Shown piece after piece: positions 8,698 to 16,743 of a stretch of DNA of 37,570 nucleotides. The notes beneath the pieces are model-generated. The model did no database searches. It saw only the letters and a list, made by a program, of their open reading frames with translations, and was not told where the DNA came from. This stretch comes from Candidatus Rifleibacteriota bacterium. GTDB taxonomy: Bacteria; Vulcanimicrobiota; Xenobia; Xenobiales; Xenobiaceae. Made by a program: the position numbers and the translations under genes. The DNA lies in NCBI GenBank assembly GCA_900772775.1, contig CAAGRW010000176.1, positions 1 to 37,570 on the forward strand. Reading direction: 5' to 3'. Each line of letters begins with the position of its first letter. Position 1 is the stretch's first letter.

Positions 8698-10464
8698 GTG
8701 GGAATAGCCGGAGATATTGTACAAATCGTCGTCGTAGCGCTGGTTTGCGGATTGATCGCCCAGCGTTTAAAAATGCCCGCCCTTTTAGGCTATATTGTGG
8801 CAGGCATTCTTATTGGCCCCAATACCATGGGCCCCAAGATAGTTCATGTAGAACAAATCGAAGTTTTAGCCGATATAGGCGTAGCTCTGCTGCTTTTTAG
8901 CGCTGGCTTAGAGTTTCCCGTCGAAAAATTATCGCCCGTTAAAAAAATTGCTTTAATCGGTACACCTTTGCAAATTTTGGCTTGCGTAGGCTTAGGCTGC
9001 GCTTTGGGAGCTTGCTTCGGCTGGAATTGGGTTCATTGCGTCTGGTTCGGTTGCATTATTTCCGTTTCCAGCACCATGGTCGTCTTGAAAATTTTAGGTG
9101 AAAAAGGACTTACCGGCACTTTATCAAGCCAAGTTATGACCGCAATTCTTATTGTACAGGACTTGGCCGTTATCCCCATGTTGATCTTGTTGCCCGAATT
9201 GAACAACTTAAGCCAAGGCCTCGATATTTTGGGTATGGCTATAGTTAAATCTGTAATCCTGATTGCTGCAGTTGTAGCTATTGGTTCTACAGCCGTGCCT
9301 AAATTTATTGCCAAAATTGCCGCTTTGGGTTCTCGCGAACTCTTCATGGTTACTGTTTTAGCCTTCGGTTTGGGCTTAGGCTTGCTCACTTACGCCATCG
9401 GACTCTCCTTTGCTTTCGGTGCTTTCTTGGCCGGCATGATCCTCTCTCGCTCAGAGTTTAGCCACCACGCCTTAAGCGAAATTACTCCCTTGCGCGACTT
9501 ATTCTCGCTGCTCTTCTTCTGCTCTGTCGGTATGTTGATTCAGCCTGATTTCATAGTCAAACACTGGGGTTTAATTGCCATTACCATCGGCGTACTTTTA
9601 GTAGGCAAAGTGCTTATCTTCGGTATTACTACCCGCATGTTTGGCTACGTAAATATTATGCCTATCGCCGTGGGACTTTATATGTTCCAAGTTGGTGAAT
9701 TTGCCTTCGTATTGGCCCGCACCGGTATTTCCAGTAACGGTATAAGCAACGATATTTATTTACTTTGCATTACTGTAGCCGCCATTACTATCGCTATTAC
9801 GCCTCTCTTTGCCAATATGGCCGATCCTATCTACCAATGGTGGAGAAAACGCACCAATACTAAGCCTTCTAATAGCATTCCTATGGCTCAAGTAGGTTTC
9901 AAAGATCACGTAGTTATCGTAGGCTACGGCTATATGGGCAGTTTCTTAGCTGAAGCTATTCCCAGTTCGACTAAAATTTTAGTTATCGAATCTCATCCCC
10001 AGCGCGTCAAAAAAGCCAAAGAAGATGGTTATGCCGTCATTGGAGGCAATGCCGCTTCTACCGATTTATTAAAAGCTGCCGATTTAGATAAGGCTATTTT
10101 GTTGATTATTACTATTCCCGATCCTATCGATTCGACAATGGTGCAAGAAGCCGTCCATGCTATCAATCCTAAGCTTAAAGTTATGGCTCGCGCCCGCAGC
10201 TTAGAGCACATGAAAGAATTGGTAAAACACGGTTGCAGCGAAGCGCTGGTGCCAGAATACGAAGCCAGTTTGACTATGATGCGCGACATTATGATCTTAT
10301 TGAAAGTTAAAGATGTAACTATCGATGAATTTATTCAAGATGTACGTACTAAACAATATAGTCCTATCTTGGTGCGCAATTCTGCAAAAAGAAGAACTGT
10401 AGAAGTTTCTTCACAAGATCCTCCGCAAAAGCCGAATGTTACGGCTCCAGTGACAGCTCAGTAA
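8698..10464 (+). CDS. CPA2-family cation/proton antiporter with RCK domain (Kef/YbaL-like)
   Basis: This is a 588-residue monovalent cation:proton antiporter-2 protein. About 12 membrane helices occupy roughly 1-385. They include the family's LLLFSAGLEF segment and the VQDLAVIPML motif on the discontinuous helix with the transport Asp. A cytosolic TrkA-N/RCK domain begins at 401 with the nucleotide-binding loop GYGYMG (409-414) and should gate transport through NAD(H) or a related nucleotide. The likely role is K+ efflux and pH or electrophile response. I place the start at GTG 8698 because AAAGGA lies 7 nt upstream. The TTG at 8653 would add 15 polar residues and lacks such a site. It ends the uvrB-uvrA cluster, 58 nt after the membrane-protein gene, and is followed by a strong terminator. 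Confidence 0.9.
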   Translation: MGIAGDIVQIVVVALVCGLIAQRLKMPALLGYIVAGILIGPNTMGPKIVHVEQIEVLADIGVALLLFSAGLEFPVEKLSPVKKIALIGTPLQILACVGLGCALGACFGWNWVHCVWFGCIISVSSTMVVLKILGEKGLTGTLSSQVMTAILIVQDLAVIPMLILLPELNNLSQGLDILGMAIVKSVILIAAVVAIGSTAVPKFIAKIAALGSRELFMVTVLAFGLGLGLLTYAIGLSFAFGAFLAGMILSRSEFSHHALSEITPLRDLFSLLFFCSVGMLIQPDFIVKHWGLIAITIGVLLVGKVLIFGITTRMFGYVNIMPIAVGLYMFQVGEFAFVLARTGISSNGISNDIYLLCITVAAITIAITPLFANMADPIYQWWRKRTNTKPSNSIPMAQVGFKDHVVIVGYGYMGSFLAEAIPSSTKILVIESHPQRVKKAKEDGYAVIGGNAASTDLLKAADLDKAILLIITIPDPIDSTMVQEAVHAINPKLKVMARARSLEHMKELVKHGCSEALVPEYEASLTMMRDIMILLKVKDVTIDEFIQDVRTKQYSPILVRNSAKRRTVEVSSQDPPQKPNVTAPVTAQ

Positions 10465-10518
10465 TAGTTAAACCCCAAATAGCTCAAGGCAACTTAATTT
10501 GAGCTAAATACCGAAAAG

Positions 10519-10562
10519 AATTCGCTTGAAGTTTTATTTTGTAAACTCAGGCGAATTTTTTT
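10519..10562 (+). terminator. Rho-independent terminator after the antiporter gene
   Basis: The arms AATTCGCTTGAAGTTT (10519-10534) and AAACTCAGGCGAATT (10543-10557) pair over about 15 bp, with one bulged A and one G-T pair. A T-run runs to about 10562. The site closes the uvrB-to-antiporter cluster. The remainder of the 221-nt intergenic region holds a weak GAAAGC/GCTTTC dyad (10609-10632) and the ribosome-binding site of the next gene. Confidence 0.85.
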
Positions 10563-10685
10563 GCTTTTTCTAAGCTTTAAGGCTCGAGAAGGCGGTATTC
10601 ATCAAAGAGAAAGCGAAGAGCGCTGAGCTTTCGGCATTAGTTTGCTCATCTTGTTAGCTAAAAAGTTTAAGGAGTTGCCACCTAA

Positions 10686-12350
10686 ATGATCGCTTCAGCG
10701 CTCTGCCCCAACCAAGAGAATACTCAATTAGATTGCCAGTTGGCTATTATTGGCGGAGGTACCGGCGGTTTTGCCGCGGCCTGGGCAGCCTTGCGCCACG
10801 GCTTAAAAGTTGTCATTACTGAAACTTACGACCGTTTAGGAGGACAATTTACTTCTCAGGCGGTGCCCCCAGATGAGCATCCTTGGATTGAAAGCTGCGG
10901 CTCCACCAAATCTTATCGTCAATTCCGCCAATATGTGCGTTCTTATTACCGCCAATGGTACCCCTTAAAGGACGAAGCCTTGGCTCGTTGGGAAAAACTC
11001 AATCCCGGCGAAGGTTGCGTTTCCGCTTTATGTCACGAACCGGCAGTCAGTTCAGCTATTATTGAAGCTATTTTGCGCCCTTATATTAGCTCCAAACAAT
11101 TGACTGTATTGTTGCATAGCGAGCCTATCCAAGCTGAAAAACAAGGCAATAAAATTGTGGCTGTAACCGTTGCGCAAAAGCAAGCTGACGGCCGCTCCAA
11201 GTTTTATCGCATAGTCGCTCCTTATTTTATTGACGCTACGGAAACTGGAGATCTGTTGCCGCTTACAGGTACAGACTATTCTATTGGCAGTGAAGCTCAA
11301 AGCGAAACTCAGGAGCCCCATGCTCCTTTAAAAGCCAATCCACAAAATCAACAAGCTATTTCCTGGTGTTTCGTTATCGACTATCAGCCTAACAGAAATA
11401 GCGTTATAGCTAAACCTAAAGATTATGATTTTTGGCGCTCTTACATTCCTGATGTAAATCCCGGCTGGGGCGGTCCTTTGCTTTCTTGGCAAGCTACCCA
11501 TCCTATCACTTTGCAACCAGTGGTGCGCTCTTTTCATCCTATCCATCCTCAGCCGGAGCGTGGCCCGATGGATTTGTGGACTTTCCGACGCATATCTTGC
11601 GCGGCCAATTTTAATTATCCGACAGGCACTTCTGATATAGTATTAGTCAATTGGCCGCAAATAGATTACCTGTTGGGCAATATTATTGATGTGCCCGAAG
11701 AAGAAAAGCAAAAGCACTTGGAAGGGGCCAGGCAACTTAGCTTAAGCATGCTTTATTGGATGCAAACTGAAGCGCCCCGGGCCGACGGTCAAACGGGCTG
11801 GCCGGGCTTAGCCTTGCGTCCCGATATTACTCAAACACCCGATGGCTTGGCGGCCGCTCCTTATGTTAGAGAATCGAGACGTATAAAAGGTCTCTTTACA
11901 GTGCTAGAGCAGCATGTCAGCTGGGAAGCCCGCCAAGCTATTACAGGTTTGAGTGCCGACAAAGTTAAAGCGGCCGAGTTTGCCGACAGCGTAGGTATAG
12001 GTGCCTACCGTCTAGACTTGCACCCTTCTACTGCAGGCGATAACTATATAGACGTAAGCGCCTTGCCTTTCCAGATACCTTTAGGAGCCTTAATCCCTCA
12101 AAATACAGAAAATCTTCTGGCTGGAGGCAAAAACCTTTCCGTTACTCACATTACCAACGGCTGTTATCGCCTGCACCCAGTGGAATGGAATGTAGGTGAA
12201 TCGGCCGCTTTATGCGCTGCCTATTGTTTAACTGAGCATATAAAGCCCGGCCAGCTGCACGCCGACACAGAGAAAATGCGCTCTTTCCAAAACAAACTGC
12301 TTGAAAACGGTATAGAACTGGCCTGGCCCCTCGAGACGCATGCTCTGTAA
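10686..12350 (+). CDS. FAD-dependent oxidoreductase (FAD_oxidored family)
   Basis: This 554-residue flavoprotein has an N-terminal Rossmann fold. The dinucleotide loop IIGGGTGGFAAAWAALRHG has its GGGTGG at 23-28. An acidic residue at the end of the second strand (E46) binds the FAD ribose, and the LGGQFTSQ segment follows. Near the C-terminus, NLLAGGKNLSVTH and a cysteine-bearing NGCYRLHPVEWNVGESAA segment match the family's second FAD-contact region. There is no signal peptide, so it is probably cytosolic. The substrate is not predictable, because the family includes poorly characterised putative dehydrogenases. The ATG is preceded by AAGGAG (10668-10673) at a slightly long spacing. The SGNH hydrolase gene starts 26 nt downstream, suggesting co-transcription. 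Confidence 0.85.
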   Translation: MIASALCPNQENTQLDCQLAIIGGGTGGFAAAWAALRHGLKVVITETYDRLGGQFTSQAVPPDEHPWIESCGSTKSYRQFRQYVRSYYRQWYPLKDEALARWEKLNPGEGCVSALCHEPAVSSAIIEAILRPYISSKQLTVLLHSEPIQAEKQGNKIVAVTVAQKQADGRSKFYRIVAPYFIDATETGDLLPLTGTDYSIGSEAQSETQEPHAPLKANPQNQQAISWCFVIDYQPNRNSVIAKPKDYDFWRSYIPDVNPGWGGPLLSWQATHPITLQPVVRSFHPIHPQPERGPMDLWTFRRISCAANFNYPTGTSDIVLVNWPQIDYLLGNIIDVPEEEKQKHLEGARQLSLSMLYWMQTEAPRADGQTGWPGLALRPDITQTPDGLAAAPYVRESRRIKGLFTVLEQHVSWEARQAITGLSADKVKAAEFADSVGIGAYRLDLHPSTAGDNYIDVSALPFQIPLGALIPQNTENLLAGGKNLSVTHITNGCYRLHPVEWNVGESAALCAAYCLTEHIKPGQLHADTEKMRSFQNKLLENGIELAWPLETHAL

Positions 12351-12417
12351 CCGCGCCGCCAACCTAAGTTTCTGCCATGTTTAAGCTCAACTTATCCAAC
12401 ATAAATTGGCGGCGCGG
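12351..12417 (+). repeat. Perfect 12-bp GC-rich inverted repeat enclosing a start codon
   Basis: CCGCGCCGCCAA (12351-12362) is the exact reverse complement of TTGGCGGCGCGG (12406-12417). The 43-nt loop contains the ATG of the SGNH hydrolase (12377-12379). The left arm begins directly after the stop codon of the FAD oxidoreductase, and the right arm encodes residues around Trp11-Gly14 of the hydrolase. In mRNA this would fold into a stable stem with the initiation region in its loop. Confidence 0.75.
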
Positions 12418-13447
12418 CCTGGCGCCCAGTCATGGCCGAAAAAGAGCCATTTACCTGGTTATAGTTTTTGCTCTTTTTCTTTTTTTGCAAGCTGAAATAT
12501 ATTTGCGAGCGCACGGCTATTATCCGCAAAGCGTTTTAGCTCGTTGCGATTCTGATCCACTCTACGATTGGCTAAAACTAACAGATCATATTTCTGTGCG
12601 CGGCAGTGTCATTTCCAAAGAAGATCCCAACGTTTTGGAAAACACAAATCCAGACACTTCACGCCGCAGCTGGAGCAGTGAAAAAAAAGACTACGATTCA
12701 CGTATCTTGGTAGTGGGTTGTTCGCAAACATTCGGCATGGGAGTAGCCGATGAGCAAACTTTAGTCTGGCTACTTAACAAACGCTATCCGCGCACCCGTT
12801 TCGACAACTTCGGCGTCAAAGGTTACGGCACTTATCAATGCTTGCTAACTATGCAATATTGGCTAGAGCAGCGTCATTATGACGGCGTAATTTACTTTTA
12901 TATTAGAGATCATGGCCCGCGCAGCGCTAAGTTGCATTTATTGCCAGCTCCTAACCAAAAATATCGCTTGGGCCCTTATGCCGAATTTGATCTTTTTGGA
13001 TTCTTGCATACCCATCCTTATTATACTCTGGACAATTTTGCTTCTCTCAGTTCTTCAGCGTACAGTTTTATGCGCTACTATTACTATCTTGCTCTTTACA
13101 AACTAGAGCAGAGAGAGTCTCCTCAACAACAAGAGATAAAATATCGCCAACTTTCGGCAGCGCTTATTAAAGAAATGGAAGCTACTGCCCAAAGTCACCA
13201 AGCTCGCCTGGCCGTCTTTGATATGGATCCCATAATGCCGGGCGAACAAATGCCAGAACTTGACGGCGTTGTAAATATAGGTAATTTTAGGTTCCAAGGG
13301 CCGGAATATCGCGTGGCCCACCAACCGCAAAATCACCCTAATGATAAAGTACACGCCTATTGGGCCCAAAAAACTAGCGAATGGATAGATGCCCACCATT
13401 GGCTGGATTTTGGCAAAACAGCTCAAGGAGTAGCTGGCAGAAATTGA
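12377..13447 (+). CDS. Membrane-anchored SGNH/GDSL-family hydrolase
   Basis: A 356-residue protein with one N-terminal membrane helix (about 24-40) after a basic segment, leaving the rest outside the cytoplasm. The block VVGCSQTFGMGV (112-123) carries the likely nucleophile Ser116, in the GxSxTxG form of AlgX/DltD-like SGNH hydrolases. NFGVKGYGTYQ (144-154) is the conserved block with the oxyanion-hole Gly. HPNDKVHAYWA (320-330) supplies the Asp323-x-x-His326 pair. Such enzymes esterify or deacylate surface sugars and lipids, but the substrate here is unknown. No Shine-Dalgarno sequence precedes the ATG, which sits in the loop of a 12-bp inverted repeat. The next gene (TPR protein) is 88 nt downstream. 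Confidence 0.8.
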   Translation: MFKLNLSNINWRRGLAPSHGRKRAIYLVIVFALFLFLQAEIYLRAHGYYPQSVLARCDSDPLYDWLKLTDHISVRGSVISKEDPNVLENTNPDTSRRSWSSEKKDYDSRILVVGCSQTFGMGVADEQTLVWLLNKRYPRTRFDNFGVKGYGTYQCLLTMQYWLEQRHYDGVIYFYIRDHGPRSAKLHLLPAPNQKYRLGPYAEFDLFGFLHTHPYYTLDNFASLSSSAYSFMRYYYYLALYKLEQRESPQQQEIKYRQLSAALIKEMEATAQSHQARLAVFDMDPIMPGEQMPELDGVVNIGNFRFQGPEYRVAHQPQNHPNDKVHAYWAQKTSEWIDAHHWLDFGKTAQGVAGRN

Positions 13448-13535
13448 CCGAGATTAAGCTTTTGTGGAGGTTTCTAAGCAATCGTGACAGAAACAGGGGC
13501 GGGAGAAACACTCTGCAGTAGAAGGTAATTGTGCT

Positions 13536-14021
13536 ATGACAATGAGTAACGAACATTATCGCATGGCTGAACTCCATCGCGAACGTGGCAAGCGTTGCTA
13601 CGAAGCCGGAGATATAAAAGAAGCCGTCCAAGAATTCACCGAAGCTTACAAGTTCGATCCGCGCGACGCGGAAGTGCTTTACAAATTGGCCGAAATTTAC
13701 GGTGCCGCCGGTTTCATCGACCCTGCTGTAGATTTTATTCAGAAGAGCTTGCGCGAAAATTATATGAATATAGATGGCTGGATTATGTTAGCCAACCTCT
13801 ATGCTCAAAAGGGAGGCGCCTATTTGGACTTAGCCCTCGAGCAACTCGTCCAAGCCTCAGGTTTAGATGACAACAATAGCATGATTCACTATCTGCGCGG
13901 CAATATTATGGCTCAGAAGGGCAAAACCGAAGAAGCCATCGAAAATTTGAAAAAAGCCTTAGAGCTCGATCCTAACAACGCTTATGCTAAGCATGACTTG
14001 GAAGCTTTAACCAAAGCTTAG
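13536..14021 (+). CDS. Tetratricopeptide repeat protein
   Basis: This 161-residue protein has no signal peptide or membrane segment and consists almost entirely of TPR helices. Repeats can be traced from HYRMAELHRERGKRCYEAGD through the EAVQEFTEAYKFDPRDAEVL unit, a third unit with DPAVDFIQKSLREN, and a last canonical unit (EEAIENLKKALELDPNNAYA). It is probably a cytosolic adaptor without activity of its own. Two in-frame ATGs (13536 and 13542) are close together, and GAAGG lies about 10 nt before the first. The upstream gap also holds a 14-codon GTG reading frame (13484-13528) that I do not call a gene. A terminator follows directly. Confidence 0.85.
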   Translation: MTMSNEHYRMAELHRERGKRCYEAGDIKEAVQEFTEAYKFDPRDAEVLYKLAEIYGAAGFIDPAVDFIQKSLRENYMNIDGWIMLANLYAQKGGAYLDLALEQLVQASGLDDNNSMIHYLRGNIMAQKGKTEEAIENLKKALELDPNNAYAKHDLEALTKA

Positions 14022-14050
14022 AACACGCTCAGCTTCTTACATTTTAGAGA

Positions 14051-14104
14051 AAAAGGCACGCTCTCTAGTCTCTTACTTAAAAGAGAAAAGGACGTGCCTT
14101 TTTT
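14051..14104. terminator. Shared terminator between convergent genes
   Basis: AAAAGGCACG (14051-14060) pairs with CGTGCCTTTT (14093-14102). An inner CTCTT/AAGAG stem sits inside the loop, with A- and T-runs on the outer sides. It stops the TPR gene from the left and the lipoprotein gene from the right. Confidence 0.85.
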
Positions 14105-14125
14105 AGTATCGATATTGCCAAAAAA

Positions 14126-14650
14126 TTATTCGCCTAATTCCTTTAATTGATTGGCTTCATCTTTACTGATACTGAAACTTTCTACTTGACCTCGAGAATC
14201 TAAGCGAATCCATAAGCCAGGATAGACAATTGCTTGAGGCAATTCTTTTAGAGGCTGCCCCAACTTAGATTTTACTGTTTTTAAATTGGATTCCGGCCAT
14301 AACCCTTCAGCTGTAGAGCCTTGATAGGCTTGCCAAGTCACACCATCTTTAGTGCCAGCAGAGTAAAGCAAAATGCTGCCCACCGTTCCATCCAAATAAG
14401 AGATTTCTAACCCTTTGGAGGGATACTGGACGATCACATTACTAGGATTGAAAGGATTCTTGGTGACAGTTTCCGGTTGTCCCAGAGCTTTTTCAACTTT
14501 ATCCTGAGTATCGAAAAGAACTACCTCTTTAACACCTTGTCCCGGTATAATAGCGCCGGGATTAGGGCCGTCAGCAGTATTGCCGGTGCAAGCGGAAAGC
14601 AATAACGCTCCCCCTAAAATTACTTGACAAAGACTTTTTTTAGAAAACAA
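14126..14650 (-). CDS. Lipoprotein with two BamE-like LGQP repeats
   Basis: This is a 174-residue predicted lipoprotein. Residues 1-20 are a type II signal peptide with the lipobox LLSA/C21. The mature protein carries two similar segments: DKVEKALGQPETVT (about 50-63), then a YPSKGLEISYLDGTV strand pair, and later KTVKSKLGQPLKEL followed by a second strand pair around YPGLWIRLDSRGQVES. This repeating helix-LGQP-strand pattern recalls SmpA/OmlA (BamE)-type modules, but similarity is too weak to assign that role. The start is TTG (14648-14650), supported by GGGAG 11 nt upstream. No ATG precedes the signal peptide. It follows the L,D-transpeptidase after 32 nt on the same strand and is probably co-transcribed with it. 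Confidence 0.72.
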   Translation of the reverse strand: MFSKKSLCQVILGGALLLSACTGNTADGPNPGAIIPGQGVKEVVLFDTQDKVEKALGQPETVTKNPFNPSNVIVQYPSKGLEISYLDGTVGSILLYSAGTKDGVTWQAYQGSTAEGLWPESNLKTVKSKLGQPLKELPQAIVYPGLWIRLDSRGQVESFSISKDEANQLKELGE

Positions 14651-14682
14651 AACTTAATCAACTCCCAAAAAGACAAAATTAT

Positions 14683-16518
14683 TTAGTCAATACCAATATC
14701 ATTTTGTGGTTCAGGCATGAAATTTTGCTGCTGAGCCTTATGCCAGGTGCGATACCTTACTTTTTCCTGAGTTTCTTCTAAATCGGTATCTTTTTCATCA
14801 GGCAAAGGAGCAGCCTTGGGCACAATTAAAGCCGGTTGCTCGTTGGAATGCACAGCTGGAGGAGCAGGCACAGTCGGAGAATCGTACTTTCCTCCTTTGG
14901 TCTCGGTAGCAGCTTTAGGCTCGGCAGCAGCTTTCGGTTGAGCTGGAGCAGCTTTAGGCTCGGCAGTGGCCTTGGGCTCGGCAGCAGCTTTCGGTTGAGC
15001 TGGAGCAGCTTTAGGCTCGGCAGTAGCCTTAGGCTCAGCAGCAGCTTTCGGTTGAGCTGGAGCAGCTTTAGGCTCGGCAGTAGCCTTGGACTCAGCAGCA
15101 GCTTTCGGTTGAGCTGGAGCAGCTTTAGGCTCGGCAGTAGCCTTGGGCTCGACAGCAGCTTTCGGTTGAGCTGGAGCAGCTTTAGGCTCGGCAGTGGCTT
15201 TGGGCTCGACAGCAGCTTTCGGTTGAGCTGGAGCAGCCTCTTTTTTGTGCACAGCTTGTGCGGTCTTGGGCTTAGCCTTTACTTTTGGCAATACGGAAAG
15301 ACGCAACTCACGCTCTTCTTCGATCCATTGGTTGGGTACTTTAAAAGCTTGCAAAACTGGACGCAAAGGAATAACGGTAGCGGAGCCGATTTTACGAGCC
15401 GAGCCGGCAATCCAGGCTTTGCAACCGACGGGCACATCGTTAAAATCGAGCACATAATCATCGTTAATAGGGAAATAAAGAATTTCTTTGTTGCGACTGA
15501 TCTTGACAACCTGCTTATCGTTGTCCCACTCTACATTAAGGCCAACAGCTGCAGCAATTTTAGGAGATCCCCAGACGCTGCCATCAATCATAGAAGGTTC
15601 GATAGGCCACTCGCGCAAACGCTGAGCGCCTACAGAAACGCTTACACCGCTGACATAAAGTTCCTTACATATGCCATCAGTTTTGGCAAAGTATTTCAAA
15701 TCGTCCGGTGCCACAGACAAGCCAACATCTTGCAAAGTTTTGTTGACCGCTGTAACAGGAGCTTTTTTCTTATAAACATCGGGATAAGTTACTAAGTAGT
15801 AGCGATCTTCGTCATAATCACAACCGATTTTAGAAACTTCATAATCGATACGCACCGGCCAACCTATTTGCACTTTTTCAAAAAGTTCGTGCACTGAGTT
15901 GGGATACATTCTCATACACCCATGCGAAACGGCCTGGCCAATAGACATAGGCGCAGTAGTCGAATGGAAGCCAATACCGGGAGCGGTTATGCCAATCCAA
16001 CGATCGCCCAAAGGGTTATCCGGGCCAGCAGGCACTACTTCATCTTTTAAACCCGACCATTCCGGAGGGAACCAAGCCGGATCTTTGGTACGCGATTCGA
16101 TAGTGTAACTGCCAACAGGAGTTTCGAATTTACCAGTCTGACCAATAGCGATAGGGTAGAACTTTTCAAAAGATCCATTGCGGAAGAGATAGACACCACG
16201 TTCTGGCAAATTTACCACTAAACCATTATCAGGAGGATTGCTAGGCAACACTCGACGTCCGGGAATGAGCAAAGATGTACCAGGAGTTACGTTGATGTTA
16301 TTGGGATCGCGCCCATTGGCAAAAGCGATATGCTCGATAGCTAATCCGTATTTTTGAGCTATGGTGTACAAATTTTCGCCGCTTTTCACCACATGAGTGC
16401 GATCTTTTCCTTTTACTTCACGCCAAATTCCCTCAGCGTCGGCTTCCGGAGCCGGTAGAAAGAAAAGAACCCCCACGCATAGGACGCTAAATTTTTTGAA
16501 AAATGATTGAAAATGCAT
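14683..16518 (-). CDS. LysM / YkuD L,D-transpeptidase with stalk domain and Ala-Pro-Lys repeats
   Basis: This exported enzyme (611 residues from the ATG at 16518) should make 3-3 peptidoglycan cross-links or anchor proteins to the wall. Order: signal peptide 1-28; LysM peptidoglycan-binding domain about 41-86; YkuD domain about 99-226 with His185 and the catalytic SHGCMR motif (His199, Cys201, Arg203); a copper-amine-oxidase-N-like stalk domain about 287-408; six 19-residue repeats (428-541) rich in Ala, Pro, Lys and Glu; and a polar tail. The repeats look like a wall-spanning spacer. An upstream GTG (16569) with AAGGA 7 nt before it would add 17 residues ahead of the signal peptide. I prefer the ATG, but both are possible. 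The lipoprotein gene follows. Confidence 0.93.
   Translation of the reverse strand: MHFQSFFKKFSVLCVGVLFFLPAPEADAEGIWREVKGKDRTHVVKSGENLYTIAQKYGLAIEHIAFANGRDPNNINVTPGTSLLIPGRRVLPSNPPDNGLVVNLPERGVYLFRNGSFEKFYPIAIGQTGKFETPVGSYTIESRTKDPAWFPPEWSGLKDEVVPAGPDNPLGDRWIGITAPGIGFHSTTAPMSIGQAVSHGCMRMYPNSVHELFEKVQIGWPVRIDYEVSKIGCDYDEDRYYLVTYPDVYKKKAPVTAVNKTLQDVGLSVAPDDLKYFAKTDGICKELYVSGVSVSVGAQRLREWPIEPSMIDGSVWGSPKIAAAVGLNVEWDNDKQVVKISRNKEILYFPINDDYVLDFNDVPVGCKAWIAGSARKIGSATVIPLRPVLQAFKVPNQWIEEERELRLSVLPKVKAKPKTAQAVHKKEAAPAQPKAAVEPKATAEPKAAPAQPKAAVEPKATAEPKAAPAQPKAAAESKATAEPKAAPAQPKAAAEPKATAEPKAAPAQPKAAAEPKATAEPKAAPAQPKAAAEPKAATETKGGKYDSPTVPAPPAVHSNEQPALIVPKAAPLPDEKDTDLEETQEKVRYRTWHKAQQQNFMPEPQNDIGID
14896..15237 (-). 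repeat. Six tandem 57-bp repeats inside the L,D-transpeptidase gene
   Basis: Six copies of a 57-bp unit encode a 19-residue motif of the form AAPAQPKAA-x-EPKATAEPK. Variation is small: Val or Ala at the tenth position, one Pro-to-Ser change in copy three, and a diverged end in the last copy. The near-identity at DNA level suggests recent expansion by slippage or recombination, so copy number may vary between strains. Confidence 0.92.
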
Positions 16519-16603
16519 AAAAAAATTACCCTTGGGCCGATGCCAAGCCTTAATTCCCCCGCCTGTCACATAAATATCCTTGAAAGCACAGCCAATACGC
16601 CTT

Positions 16604-16612
16604 AATATAGCA
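16604..16612 (-). promoter_or_regulatory. Extended -10 element for the L,D-transpeptidase gene (putative)
   Basis: On the minus strand TGC-TATATT matches an extended -10 element. No -35 box at standard spacing was found. Initiation near 16597 would give a leader of about 80 nt before the ATG at 16518. The same region must hold the promoter of the divergent radical SAM gene. Confidence 0.3.
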
Positions 16613-16709
16613 CAACTTCAAAGTTTAGGATCCGCGTCGGCAAAAAAACATTTTATAAAACTTAAATGGCAGGATTCCTTGTACAGGCTGAAAAGCTTTC
16701 TAAAGTACA

Positions 16710-16729
16710 CCAGTTAACTGGCTTTTTTT
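16710..16729 (+). promoter_or_regulatory. Palindrome plus T-run before the radical SAM gene
   Basis: The 12-bp palindrome CCAGTTAACTGG (16710-16721) can form a 4-bp hairpin with a TTAA loop. It is followed by C and seven T. It has the shape of a small intrinsic terminator 15 nt before the ATG at 16744, so it may attenuate transcription. The stem is short, so it may also be an operator or chance. Confidence 0.3.
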
Positions 16730-16743
16730 GGGATTTTTTCACA

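Noticed and set aside
13484..13528. 14-codon GTG frame before the TPR gene with GGAGG upstream
   Set aside because: Spacing to the GGAGG is too long (about 13 nt) and there is no run of regulatory codons or attenuator after it. Too short to claim as a leader peptide.
14896..15237. CRISPR-like regular repeats
   Set aside because: Units are directly adjacent without spacers, are in frame and encode a periodic peptide inside an exported enzyme.
14836..15795. Long open frame (319 codons) on the plus strand with SSFRLG-type repeats
   Set aside because: It is the antisense of the 57-bp repeats in the L,D-transpeptidase gene. The repeat phase keeps this frame open, and the encoded Ser/Phe/Arg/Leu repeat has no sensible start context.
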